Part shown: positions 56,789-64,000 of the stretch, piece after piece
How the letters are laid out: each line of letters opens with the position of its first letter
Position numbering within the stretch: position 1 is the stretch's first letter
Assembly (NCBI RefSeq): GCF_000010805.1
Contig: NC_012522.1
Span: 6,448,001 to 6,512,000 of the forward strand
Direction: 5' to 3'
Source of the DNA: Rhodococcus opacus B4
GTDB taxonomy: Bacteria; Actinomycetota; Actinomycetes; Mycobacteriales; Mycobacteriaceae
Length of the DNA stretch: 64,000 bases
Made by a program: the position numbers and the translations under genes
The notes under the pieces: model-generated
What the model saw: the letters and a program-made list of their open reading frames with translations, nothing else
Database searches by the model: none
What the model was told of the DNA's origin: nothing

Positions 56789-57246
56789 GATGCACCCGCC
56801 CCGGTCGCCAGCGCGACGCCATAGCGGTCCGCGACCTCGTGCAGCATTCGGGGCTCATCCTCGGGCCGGTGGCCGTGCCCGACCGCGTCGAGTTCGGCGA
56901 AGAAGCCACTGTTGGCGGCCCCGGCGACGACGAGGAGGAAGGCGGTGGTCGGGGAGAGGACCGTGAACGTATTGATCGTCCCCGCCTCGATGACGATGGT
57001 CTCGCCCGGCGCGAGCTCGTATCCAGTGTCCCCGGCCTGGACGAGAATCCGGCCGCGCAGCATGTGATACGACTTCGACCACGGTTCCGCGTGGAGAGGG
57101 CCGGGCGTCCTGCGGGGTGCTTCGACGAGAAACACTTCGTATGCCCCGCCGACGTGACCCCCGCCGACCAGGACCGTGATGTCGGCGTCCGGCACGGTGA
57201 GGCGCCGGCCGTCGCCTGCTCTGACTACGTGAACGTGAGTGGACAT
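56785..57246 (-). CDS. Cupin domain protein
   Basis: 153 residues, single cupin barrel: EPWSKSYHMLRGRILVQAGDTGYELAPGETIVIEAGTINTFTVLSPTTAFLLVV. One conserved His is visible (YHML) but the usual H-x-H pair is not complete, so metal binding is doubtful. It could be a small-molecule sensor or an isomerase or dioxygenase relative. It is first in an operon with DUF1304 and divergent from a LuxR regulator that shares its promoter region. Confidence 0.8.
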   Translation of the reverse strand: MSTHVHVVRAGDGRRLTVPDADITVLVGGGHVGGAYEVFLVEAPRRTPGPLHAEPWSKSYHMLRGRILVQAGDTGYELAPGETIVIEAGTINTFTVLSPTTAFLLVVAGAANSGFFAELDAVGHGHRPEDEPRMLHEVADRYGVALATGAGAS

Positions 57247-57278
57247 ACTGCGACGCTATGACGCGCACAACAGGGTGC

Positions 57279-57300
57279 CCATCCCAGGAATCTGGGATGG
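57279..57300. promoter_or_regulatory. Palindrome in cupin/LuxR divergent promoter
   Basis: CCATCCCAG, 4-nt spacer, CTGGGATGG: perfect 9-bp inverted repeat 32 bp before the LuxR start and 32 bp from the cupin start, almost midway. GGTGCCC occurs on both sides of it as a direct repeat. Candidate binding site of the LuxR-type regulator. Confidence 0.6.
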
Positions 57301-57332
57301 TGGTGCCCCTCTGACCAGCGCATACTGGGTTG

Positions 57333-58376
57333 ATGCTGGAAGTTCGGGCGGAGAAGCTGCGCCGGGAGGTGCTCGCGTTCGCGGGAGAGGGCGCCGGCGT
57401 CACGCAGCTGCACGAGCGCGCCATCGAACTGGTCGGTGAGACGGTGCGGAGCGACCTCACGTGCTGGGCGATGCTCGACCCGGAGACACTCGCGATCAGT
57501 TCGATGACGAGCGGGCGCAGCCGGATCCCGCAGCAGTTCGAACCGCTGCTCGCCGAATCCGAGTACAACGGTGACGACCCGGGGACCTTCGCCGAACTCG
57601 CCCGCAGTGGCCGGACTGTCGCCCGGGCCTCGGACCTGCCTCCGGCCGAGGTCGCGCACAGTCTCCGGCACGGCGCGGTGTGGGCGCCGATGGGGCTCGG
57701 CAGTGAGGTCCGCATCGTGTTCCGCGTCGACGGGGTGTGCTGGGGTGCAGCCGGATTCGTGCGGTCCGGACCTGATTTCACCGACCGGGAACTCGAGTTC
57801 CTCTCGCTCGTGGCGCCCGGTCTCGCGGTCGCGACGCGGGCCGCGTCCGTGCACATTCCGACAGTGTCCGGCACCGGCGACCAGGGTCCGGCGGTGGTGC
57901 TGACCGATGCCGCAGGCGAACCGGTTGCGCTCACGGCCGCTGCCCGAGGCTGGCGGGACCGCTTCGACGACGTGGCCCCCGGCAGGTTGACCGTGGTGTT
58001 GCGGGCCGCGACGTTCGGGGCGAAGTCGAGCAGTTCCGGCGTCTTCAAGGCCCGTGTCCGCGACGCGGATGGCGGCTGGATCCTGGTGCGCGCCACGGCT
58101 TTGACCGGCGGCGCGGAACCGCAGACGGCTGTCACCCTGGAACCCGCCGCCGACGACGAGCTCACCGGACTGCTGCTCGCGGCGTACGCGGTGACCGCAC
58201 GCGAGCGTGACGTGTGCGCCGACGTGCTGGCCGGCTACGCGACGTCCGAGATCGCGGACCGTCGCGGCATCACCGTCAACACCGTCCAGGACCACCTGAA
58301 ATCGGTCTATGCGAAGGCCGGGGTCCGCAGCCGGGCGGAACTCGCCGCGCGGCTGCGGACCGGTCGCGAGACCTAG
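57333..58376 (+). CDS. LuxR-family transcriptional regulator with GAF-like sensor
   Basis: 347 residues. The N-terminal 170 residues resemble a GAF/PAS-like sensory region (LTCWAMLDPETLAISSMTSG, AVWAPMGLG). The C-terminal HTH is complete: LTARERDVCADVLAGYATSEIADRRGITVNTVQDHLKSVYAKAGVRSRAELAARL. No receiver or ATPase domain, so it probably binds a ligand directly. ATG 57333 follows a CATACT hexamer by 6 nt. It is divergent from the cupin-DUF1304 operon, its likely target. Confidence 0.87.
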   Translation: MLEVRAEKLRREVLAFAGEGAGVTQLHERAIELVGETVRSDLTCWAMLDPETLAISSMTSGRSRIPQQFEPLLAESEYNGDDPGTFAELARSGRTVARASDLPPAEVAHSLRHGAVWAPMGLGSEVRIVFRVDGVCWGAAGFVRSGPDFTDRELEFLSLVAPGLAVATRAASVHIPTVSGTGDQGPAVVLTDAAGEPVALTAAARGWRDRFDDVAPGRLTVVLRAATFGAKSSSSGVFKARVRDADGGWILVRATALTGGAEPQTAVTLEPAADDELTGLLLAAYAVTARERDVCADVLAGYATSEIADRRGITVNTVQDHLKSVYAKAGVRSRAELAARLRTGRET

Positions 58377-58383
58377 CGGCCGC

Positions 58384-58809
58384 TCACGACCCGGTGGTGC
58401 CCGTCGCCAGCGAGGAACAGGCCTCCTGCGCCGCCGCCCACGTCGAACTGTCCACCCCGGGAGGTGCGGACGACTCGTCCGGCGCCCCACCCTGCGGCGG
58501 AGCGGAACCGGCGCCGCCGTCCGGCGGTGTCATCTCGCCGCTGGGCGGGGTCATCGCACCCGGTGCCCCGCCGCCGGTCTGCTCGGGCGGTGCGGGCACG
58601 CCGTTCTCCTCGAGGCAGGCCTGGAGTTCGTTGCTCATCGCCGCAGGGGCGCCGCCGCCCTCCGCGGAGCTGCCCTGCACGGCGGTGCCGGCGGAGCCGG
58701 TCGACGAAGTGCCGGACGAGGACTCGCCCGAACTACACGCGACGACGGAACATGCGAGACCTACTGCCATCGCCGCTCCACCGATGCCGCGAACCAATTG
58801 TGAACGCAT
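58384..58809 (-). CDS. Small Gly/Pro/Ser-rich lipoprotein
   Basis: 141 residues. Signal RGIGGAAMAVGLACSVVAC gives a lipobox with Cys25. The mature part is low-complexity Ser/Gly/Pro with two short conserved-looking cysteine segments, NELQACLEENGVPAPP and STWAAAQEACSSL. The C-L-x-x-N-G-V pattern recurs in actinobacterial secreted proteins of unknown role. Only 7 bp separate it from the convergent LuxR gene. Confidence 0.7.
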   Translation of the reverse strand: MRSQLVRGIGGAAMAVGLACSVVACSSGESSSGTSSTGSAGTAVQGSSAEGGGAPAAMSNELQACLEENGVPAPPEQTGGGAPGAMTPPSGEMTPPDGGAGSAPPQGGAPDESSAPPGVDSSTWAAAQEACSSLATGTTGS

Positions 58810-58894
58810 GATCGATGCCCTTCCCTCTGTGAGTGAGACACCACTACACCGCGGGAAGCTGGGAGAACGCTGCGTGCACGCTGGAAGGACACTG

Positions 58895-60928
58895 TCAGCG
58901 GGGTTCGGGTCGCTCCTGGTAGCACTTGAATTCCAACGCGAGGCGGCCCCGCCCGTGCGTCATCGAGCGTAGAGCGACGGGGTAGTCGGTGATCTCGCTC
59001 GTCGGGACGGAGGCGATGACCGTGACCTCGCCGTCGCCCGCCGGTTCGGTGCCCTCGATCTGGCCGCGTCGTCGCCCGAGATCGGCCATCACGTCGCCCT
59101 GCAGCGCGGTGGGCACCGTGACCTCGACGTGGTCGACCGGTTCGAGGACGAGGGTGCCGACCTTGTCGATGGCGGCGCGGAGAGCGAGTGCCCCCGCCAT
59201 CCGGAAGCTGAAGTCGTCGGAGTCGACCGAATGATGCTTGCCGTCGAGCACCGTCGCCCGCAGGTCGACGAGCGGAAACCCGTGCCGGCCACCGCGTCCC
59301 ATCGATTCGGCGATGCCCTTGCCGACCGCCGGAATGAGCGATTTGGGAATCACACCGCCGCGGGTTTCGTCGACGAAGTCGTAGCCCTCGTTCCGGGGGA
59401 GCGGCTCGAACCGGACCGTCGCCACCCCGAACTGGCCGTGCCCGCCGCTCTGCTTCTTGTGACGACCCTCCGTCTCCACCGGGGCGAGCAGCGTCTCGCG
59501 ATAGGCGATCTTGACCGGTTCGGTCTGGAGTGTGATGCCATACCGCCGCTTCAACCGGGTCAGCGCCACCTGCACGTGCACGTCGCCGGCACCCCGGACC
59601 ACCGTCTGGTGGGTTTCGCTGTCGCGCGACACTTCCAGCGTCGGATCATCGCTGACCAGTTCGGCCAGGGCAGTCGCGAGTTTGTCCTCGTCGCCCGCAC
59701 TTTCGGCGGCCACCGCGATCCCGTACACGGGGCGTCGGTGCACGATCGGCGGCACGGTGAGCGACGAGCCGATCGGCGCGAGAGTGTCACCCGTCGCGAC
59801 ATCGGTGAGTTTGATGGCGCCGACGATGTCGCCGGCCTCCGCGGTGTCGATCGCGGTGTGCTTGCTGCCGAGGACACGCAGGAGATTGTGCAGGCGCTCC
59901 TTCGCGCCGGTGCGCTGGTTGACGAGGACGTCGTCGGCATGCACGGTGCCGGAGAGGACCTTCACCAACGCCACCTGCCCGACGTATTCGTCGGTCTGCG
60001 TCTTGAAGACGTACGCGAGTGGATCGCCGGAGGGATCGCACCGCACCTCGGCGACACGGTCCCCGTCACCCCGGACCTCGGTGCCCGGGACCTCCGACGG
60101 TGCGGGCGCGATCCGGCAGACGAAGTCGAGCAACCGGTCGACGGCGATCGCGTCGACGGCCGACCCGCACAGCACCGGCCACAGCGACCCCGCGGCGAAA
60201 CCCGCGCGGAGAGCGTGCTCGAGTTCGGCCACGGAGATGTCCTCGCCGTCGAGGTACTTCGAGAGCAGGTCGTCCTCGATCTCGACCACGTCTTCCACGA
60301 GGTGCTCGTGCTGTTCGTGTTCGCGGTCGGCAATGTCGGCGGGCAGTTCGTCGCTCGTGTTCGCGGACCCGCTGTCGTAGAGGATGACGTGCTCGGTGAG
60401 CAGGTCGGCGACGCCGGTGAACGCGGAGGCCTCACCGACGGGCAGGTCGACCGGTTCGACTCCGGACCCGAAATGGTCGCGGATCCCCGCCAAAACGGCG
60501 TCGAACGACGCCCGCTCCTTGTCCATCTTGTTCACGAACAGAATGCGGGGGATGGCTCGCTCGGCGGCCGCCTGCCACAGCAGTTCGTCGTTCACCTGCA
60601 GACCGCTGACCCCGTCGATCACGAACACGGCGACGTCGGCGACCCGGAGCGCCGTCATCGCGTCGCCGGCGAAATCGGCGTAGCCCGGCGGGTCGAGAAG
60701 ATTGATCCGGTAGTCGCCCCAGGAGAACGAGGCCAACCCGAGCGTCAGCGACTGGGTGCGGTCGTGTTCCTCGGGCTGGGTGTCGAGCACGGTGTTACCG
60801 CTCTCGACACGGCCGGGGCGCGTGACGACACCGGCGCGGAAGAGCATCGCCTCCGCGAGCGTCGTCTTCCCGTTGCCCTGATGTCCCACCAGAGCGATAT
60901 TGCGGATCAGATCCGTCTCGGTCGTCAC
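58895..60928 (-). CDS. fusA2: Elongation factor G-like protein (FusA2 type)
   Basis: 677 residues with EF-G domains I-V. The G1 loop GHQGNGKTT replaces the AHxDxGKTT of true EF-G; G3 is DPPGYADF and G4 NKMDKE. Domain IV has YRETLLAPVETEGRHKKQSGGHGQFG, including the tip-loop Gly/His. The altered G1 and the lack of neighbouring rpsL/rpsG or tuf mark a paralogue like Rv0120c or EF-G2. These bind ribosomes with weak or no translocation activity; role uncertain. GTG 60928 is preferred for its purine-rich upstream run; GTG 60943 is possible. Confidence 0.85.
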   Translation of the reverse strand: MTTETDLIRNIALVGHQGNGKTTLAEAMLFRAGVVTRPGRVESGNTVLDTQPEEHDRTQSLTLGLASFSWGDYRINLLDPPGYADFAGDAMTALRVADVAVFVIDGVSGLQVNDELLWQAAAERAIPRILFVNKMDKERASFDAVLAGIRDHFGSGVEPVDLPVGEASAFTGVADLLTEHVILYDSGSANTSDELPADIADREHEQHEHLVEDVVEIEDDLLSKYLDGEDISVAELEHALRAGFAAGSLWPVLCGSAVDAIAVDRLLDFVCRIAPAPSEVPGTEVRGDGDRVAEVRCDPSGDPLAYVFKTQTDEYVGQVALVKVLSGTVHADDVLVNQRTGAKERLHNLLRVLGSKHTAIDTAEAGDIVGAIKLTDVATGDTLAPIGSSLTVPPIVHRRPVYGIAVAAESAGDEDKLATALAELVSDDPTLEVSRDSETHQTVVRGAGDVHVQVALTRLKRRYGITLQTEPVKIAYRETLLAPVETEGRHKKQSGGHGQFGVATVRFEPLPRNEGYDFVDETRGGVIPKSLIPAVGKGIAESMGRGGRHGFPLVDLRATVLDGKHHSVDSDDFSFRMAGALALRAAIDKVGTLVLEPVDHVEVTVPTALQGDVMADLGRRRGQIEGTEPAGDGEVTVIASVPTSEITDYPVALRSMTHGRGRLALEFKCYQERPEPR

Positions 60929-61066
60929 TGCCACCCCCACCACAGCACTGTCGTATGGGTCGCTCCCGACGATACCGCGCGCGCGACCGGTGGCGAGGCG
61001 TTATCTTCCACGTGAAGAGGTGGTCGCGACCTCGGTCCGCCACACCCCACATCGAATGGAGACCGC

Positions 61067-61537
61067 ATGGCTTCGGCCGAGTTCCTCGTCGAACGTTCCA
61101 CCGTCATCGATGCGAGCCCCGATGTCGTTCAGCCACTTCTCGACGACTTCCGGCAGTGGCAGTCGTGGTCGCCGTGGGAGGACGTCGATCCCGATCTGAA
61201 GCGCACGTACTCCGGCCCGGATTCGGGAGTGGGCGCCTCCTACGCCTGGGAGGGCAACCGCAAGGCGGGTGCCGGATCGATGGTGATCACGGAGTCGGTG
61301 CCCGGCTCGAAGGTCGTGCTCGACCTGACATTCCTCAAACCCTTCAAGGCGGAGAACGTCACCACATTCCTCCTCGAACCGAACGGCGCCGGGACCACCG
61401 TCCGCTGGCAGATGACCGGCAAGAACAACCTCTTCTTCAGGATCGTGGGAGTCGTCTTCCCGATGGACAAGATGGTGGGCAAAGACTTCGAGAAGGGGCT
61501 CGCGCAGCTGAAGGCGGCGGCCGAACAGCGTCAGTAG
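61067..61537 (+). CDS. SRPBCC (START-like) family protein
   Basis: 156 residues, polyketide_cyc2/SRPBCC fold: FLVERSTVIDASPDVVQPLLDDFRQWQSWSPW, DLKRTYSGPDSGVGASYAWEGN, GAGSMVITESVPGSKVVLDLTFLKPF, FLLEPNGAGTTVRWQMTG, and a C-terminal helix. It probably binds a hydrophobic ligand in its cavity. The ATG has GGAG spaced about 6 nt. It is divergent from fusA2. Its last 7 bp overlap the end of the convergent phosphatase gene. Confidence 0.85.
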   Translation: MASAEFLVERSTVIDASPDVVQPLLDDFRQWQSWSPWEDVDPDLKRTYSGPDSGVGASYAWEGNRKAGAGSMVITESVPGSKVVLDLTFLKPFKAENVTTFLLEPNGAGTTVRWQMTGKNNLFFRIVGVVFPMDKMVGKDFEKGLAQLKAAAEQRQ

Positions 61538-63186
61538 CCCGTTCTTTTCGCCAGTTCGAGGTCGGTCATGGTCTTGAATCGCGGTGTGCCGTCGCGGTCG
61601 TTACGGGCCTGTTCCATCACGAGGCGGGCCGACCTTCCCTTCAGGTGGAGGGTGGCCACCTGATCGCCGAAGAACGGCCCGGCGATCTTGGACCAGTCGA
61701 GGGGGACGGGCGGCACCCGCGACACCCGGCTCAGGACGAAGCGCACGGTCCGCTCGGTGGCGCGCCGCCACGATATCCGGAACGTCACCTTCATGGCGGC
61801 CGGTACGTAGTTGTGCAGGGGCGAGCACGTCAGCTGATACACCAGTGACTGCAGCGGTTCGGGGTAGTGCGCCTGCGCGGCGTAGGCGTGGTGGACGTCG
61901 CCGGACAGCACCGAGATGGTCGAGGGCGCCCGGCCACCGGGGCCTGATTTGTCGCCACGTCCGACCTCGGCGAAGAGGCGGGTGAGGCGGTCGAACGAAT
62001 CGCGGAACGCCGCCCAGTGCTCGAGGTCGGCACCCCGGCGGATCTTCTCCGCCCAGGCCGCCACGCGCGGACCACGCGATCCGCCGGCGAGACGTTCGTC
62101 CCACGATTCCAGGTCGTGCAGGGCGCGCGGCAGCAGCCACGGCAGTGACGTTCCGACGAGCAAATGGTCGTAGTCGCCCTCGGTCTGACGCTCGATCCAC
62201 GAGAATTCGGGGTCGGACACCATCTCGCGGCGACCGTCGGCGAGGACGCGACCGCACCGCGAGTCGATGACGAGGAGCCTCGCGACGCCGAGGTCCCGTC
62301 GATACGACCATTGCGTGCCCTTGGCCCCGTCCGCCTCCTCGTCGGCGGCGGACGCGAACTCGCGGAGCATCGGCTCGACGTCGCCGCCGTCCTTCCGGAC
62401 CCGTTGAAACAGTTCGTTTTCGGCGAGGTCGCTCGGCGCCAGATTCCCGAGGTGCTGATAGACCCAGTACGAGGACAGAGCGCCGACGATCCGCTCCTCC
62501 CACCACGACGTCGCCTCGAGTTCGTCGCGCCAGGACTCGGAGGTGTTCCAGTCGTCCCGGACGTCGTGGTCGTCGAAGATCATCGAGGTGGGCACCGTCG
62601 ACATCAGCCAGCGCACCTGGGGGTCCGACCACGACTCGGCGTAGAGCCAGGTGTATTCCTCGAAATTGCGCACCTGCGGACCGGGTGGCTCCTTCACGTC
62701 GTGGATCTCCGCGACGCGGGCCTCCGTCTCCGGGGACAGTTCGTCGGCGTACACCTGATCGCCGAGCAGCAACAGGGCGTCCGGCCACTGTTCGGGCGAC
62801 TGTCCGGCCATCCGCACCGCGTACGCGTCCAGGGCATCGGCGCCGAGATGCCGGTTGTCCTCCGTCGTGGACATCGTCGCGAACCGGCACGACCCGAACG
62901 CCAGCACCAGCGCATCGTCGTCCTCGCCGAGGGTGCGGATGCGGGACGGACCTGCGTTCGGCAACGGCCACACCGGGCGGCCGTCGAGGGTCACCTCGTA
63001 CGGCGTGCTCGATCCGGGCTCCAGACCCTCCACGACGACGAGCGCATAGTGGTGGCCCGAGACATTCCACGTCCGTTCCTCGTGGCCGAGCACCCGGACG
63101 GTGCACGCCTCGGACGTCTCGACCCACAGCGTCGCATCGCACGTGCCGACATGCCTGAGCAGCGGTCCCAGAATCAGCTCCGCCAC
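61531..63186 (-). CDS. PhoD-like metallophosphatase
   Basis: 551 residues. An N-terminal beta domain (LGPLLRHVGTCDATLWVETSE) of PhoD_N/fibronectin type precedes a metallophosphoesterase with FGSCRF, LLLGDQVYADE, MIFDDHDVRDDWNTS and LSGDVHHAYAA as metal ligands. PhoD enzymes are phosphodi/monoesterases; here no Tat signal is visible, so it may be cytoplasmic. It starts with GTG 63186. Confidence 0.86.
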   Translation of the reverse strand: MAELILGPLLRHVGTCDATLWVETSEACTVRVLGHEERTWNVSGHHYALVVVEGLEPGSSTPYEVTLDGRPVWPLPNAGPSRIRTLGEDDDALVLAFGSCRFATMSTTEDNRHLGADALDAYAVRMAGQSPEQWPDALLLLGDQVYADELSPETEARVAEIHDVKEPPGPQVRNFEEYTWLYAESWSDPQVRWLMSTVPTSMIFDDHDVRDDWNTSESWRDELEATSWWEERIVGALSSYWVYQHLGNLAPSDLAENELFQRVRKDGGDVEPMLREFASAADEEADGAKGTQWSYRRDLGVARLLVIDSRCGRVLADGRREMVSDPEFSWIERQTEGDYDHLLVGTSLPWLLPRALHDLESWDERLAGGSRGPRVAAWAEKIRRGADLEHWAAFRDSFDRLTRLFAEVGRGDKSGPGGRAPSTISVLSGDVHHAYAAQAHYPEPLQSLVYQLTCSPLHNYVPAAMKVTFRISWRRATERTVRFVLSRVSRVPPVPLDWSKIAGPFFGDQVATLHLKGRSARLVMEQARNDRDGTPRFKTMTDLELAKRTGY

Positions 63187-63230
63187 GACGTCACCGGACC
63201 GGAAAATTCGCGCGTGACCGATACATGCGA

Positions 63231-63650
63231 TCAGCCTACGACCCCCGCGCGACGGCGAGGGGGCTTCTGTCCATAGAAGAGTGGTTCGGGCAGGCGCTTG
63301 TTCCGGCTACACGGTGTCGCGTCTTGATAGCTGGGTGAAGTCGAATCCGATCTGACGATGAACAGGGTTTTTGGGGCAGACCCAATTCCGCTCCGACCGA
63401 CCTTCCAGAGGTTGGAGCCGCATGTCACTTTCGGTTGGGCACCAGAGGCAGCGGGCGGCCTTCGGAACTGTGAGAAAAGTTTGCCCTCTGTGTCTCTTTC
63501 GAGGGCCCAGCCCGGTAAGCCGAACCGGAAGGGTCGAAAGCCTTTCGCGCTCAATGTGGAATTGACTGCCAGGATAAATCCGATCGAGGCCACGACAGTC
63601 GAGGCTGTGAGAGTCGCGAAATAGTTGCTGTGATCGAGGTTCAGATCCAC
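63231..63650 (-). CDS. Hypothetical protein with one membrane segment
   Basis: 139 residues. A hydrophobic segment YFATLTASTVVASIGFILAVNSTL near the N-terminus could span the membrane. The rest is basic and Ser/Pro/Arg-rich with no recognised domain; its C-terminal half looks unlike a folded protein and may be degenerate. The GTG start overlaps the stop of the preceding gene by one base (TAGTG), suggesting coupling. A CCCCC/GGGGG hairpin lies just inside its 3' end (63241-63262). Base composition is lower in GC than the core region. Confidence 0.4.
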   Translation of the reverse strand: MDLNLDHSNYFATLTASTVVASIGFILAVNSTLSAKGFRPFRFGLPGWALERDTEGKLFSQFRRPPAASGAQPKVTCGSNLWKVGRSGIGSAPKTLFIVRSDSTSPSYQDATPCSRNKRLPEPLFYGQKPPRRRAGVVG

Positions 63651-63889
63651 TATGGCAACGGCGATACCTCGGTTCGGTGTTCGAACGGATCTCTCGGGGA
63701 CTTCCCGACGATGAAGCCGCCCCCTACCGTGATGTCGTTACCAGCCTGTATGCCGTCGTTGTGAGATCCGAAGTGGAGGGTCGGTGGCGCAACGACAGCG
63801 ACGGAGGTAAACGCTGGATTTATTGAACCGCACCCGCAGTATTCGTAGTCCGCCGGTGGCGTACGTCCGCATTCGCACTCGTATGACAT
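63650..63889 (-). CDS. Small zinc-ribbon-like hypothetical protein
   Basis: 79 residues. YECECGRTPPADYEYCGCG supplies two C-x-C(G) pairs, a likely zinc knuckle at residues 4-21. The rest is Gly/Asp/Pro-rich with GIQAGNDITVGGGFIVG. ATG 63889 has GGGGGA 5 nt upstream. It is coupled by one base to the next gene. No family is recognised. It sits in DNA of about 52-55% GC (counted on two 60-bp lines), which suggests horizontally acquired DNA. Confidence 0.5.
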   Translation of the reverse strand: MSYECECGRTPPADYEYCGCGSINPAFTSVAVVAPPTLHFGSHNDGIQAGNDITVGGGFIVGKSPRDPFEHRTEVSPLP

Positions 63890-64000
63890 AAATTCCCCCA
63901 AACGTTCCGAAAGATGGGACGTGGTCAATCGCGCATATGTTGACAGATGTGACCGACAGGAAGCTTGCAAGGTTGTTCCCGAACGACGGCGAAGGCAGTT
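63890..64000. other. Upstream region at window end, no gene supported
   Basis: 111 bp of lower-GC DNA with a TTGACA-like hexamer near 63940 on the plus strand and CATATG nearby. It probably holds the promoter of the zinc-ribbon gene or belongs to a gene beyond the edge. Confidence 0.4.

Noticed and set aside
63358..63624. 88-codon plus-strand ORF opposite the 139-residue hypothetical gene
   Set aside because: No ribosome site and no domain; the minus-strand pair is favoured by its one-base coupling, though neither is certain.

Overview
The window is 64 kb of high-GC actinobacterial chromosome. Gene order and family content point to a Nocardiales genome, most likely Rhodococcus (inference). 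From about 8 kb to 53 kb the order matches, as I remember it, the Mycobacterium tuberculosis block Rv1074c-Rv1112: thiolase, SGNH hydrolase, cbs, metB, greA, DUF4307, mca, a small membrane protein, a DUF255 thioredoxin-like protein, hemolysin III, short-chain prenyl synthase, coaA, glyA, phoH2, desA2, fumC, glpX, DUF4245, xseB, xseA, an Rv1109c-like protein, ispH, an Rv1111c-like protein and ychF. Mycothiol amidase (mca), GTG/TTG starts and many apparently leaderless starts (TAnnnT hexamer 6-9 nt before the start codon) support this. No rRNA, tRNA, CRISPR, transposase, integrase or replication origin was seen.

Layout. 0-7 kb: a truncated class II glutamine amidotransferase, a flavodoxin-like reductase and a PknK-type kinase/ATPase on the minus strand, divergent from a nitroreductase and an RsmC-like methyltransferase. 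7-15.8 kb: Bax inhibitor-1 protein, thiolase, SGNH esterase, then transsulfuration (cbs, metB) and threonine ammonia-lyase, followed by a divergent ApbE-like gene with a 63-residue exported partner. 16-20 kb: a SEC-C protein and an SLT-NlpC/P60 wall hydrolase. 19.6-31 kb: greA, mycothiol detoxification, isoprenoid, CoA and one-carbon genes, ending in phoH2 preceded by a new 36-codon ORF. 31-42 kb: limonene-epoxide-hydrolase-like and beta-lactamase-like proteins, desA2, fumC, glpX, exonuclease VII and ispH. 42-52 kb: an insert relative to the mycobacterial order, with sbcDC, an AI-2E-type transporter, cstA-ybdD, an orphan FMN glutamate-synthase protein and a CD225 protein. 53-58.8 kb: accessory regulator pairs (MFS/HxlR; cupin-DUF1304/LuxR). 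58.8-63.2 kb: an EF-G paralogue, an SRPBCC protein and a PhoD-like phosphatase. 63.2-64 kb: two coupled small orphan genes in visibly lower-GC DNA.

The most distinctive non-coding signal is a four-copy hairpin family (7.95, 13.7, 29.5 and 35.85 kb). Each copy has a 15-bp stem and a 10-nt loop, lies just 3' of a TAG stop codon, and one copy carries a compensated base-pair change. Other structure worth attention: twin HxlR operators, palindromes in the LuxR/cupin and hemolysin III promoters, three phased CACGTG sites, a 5'-terminal hairpin on the inferred greA transcript, and a 5-codon leaderless ORF overlapping uppS. No gene-free stretch exceeds 300 bases; the longest is 41878-42171.
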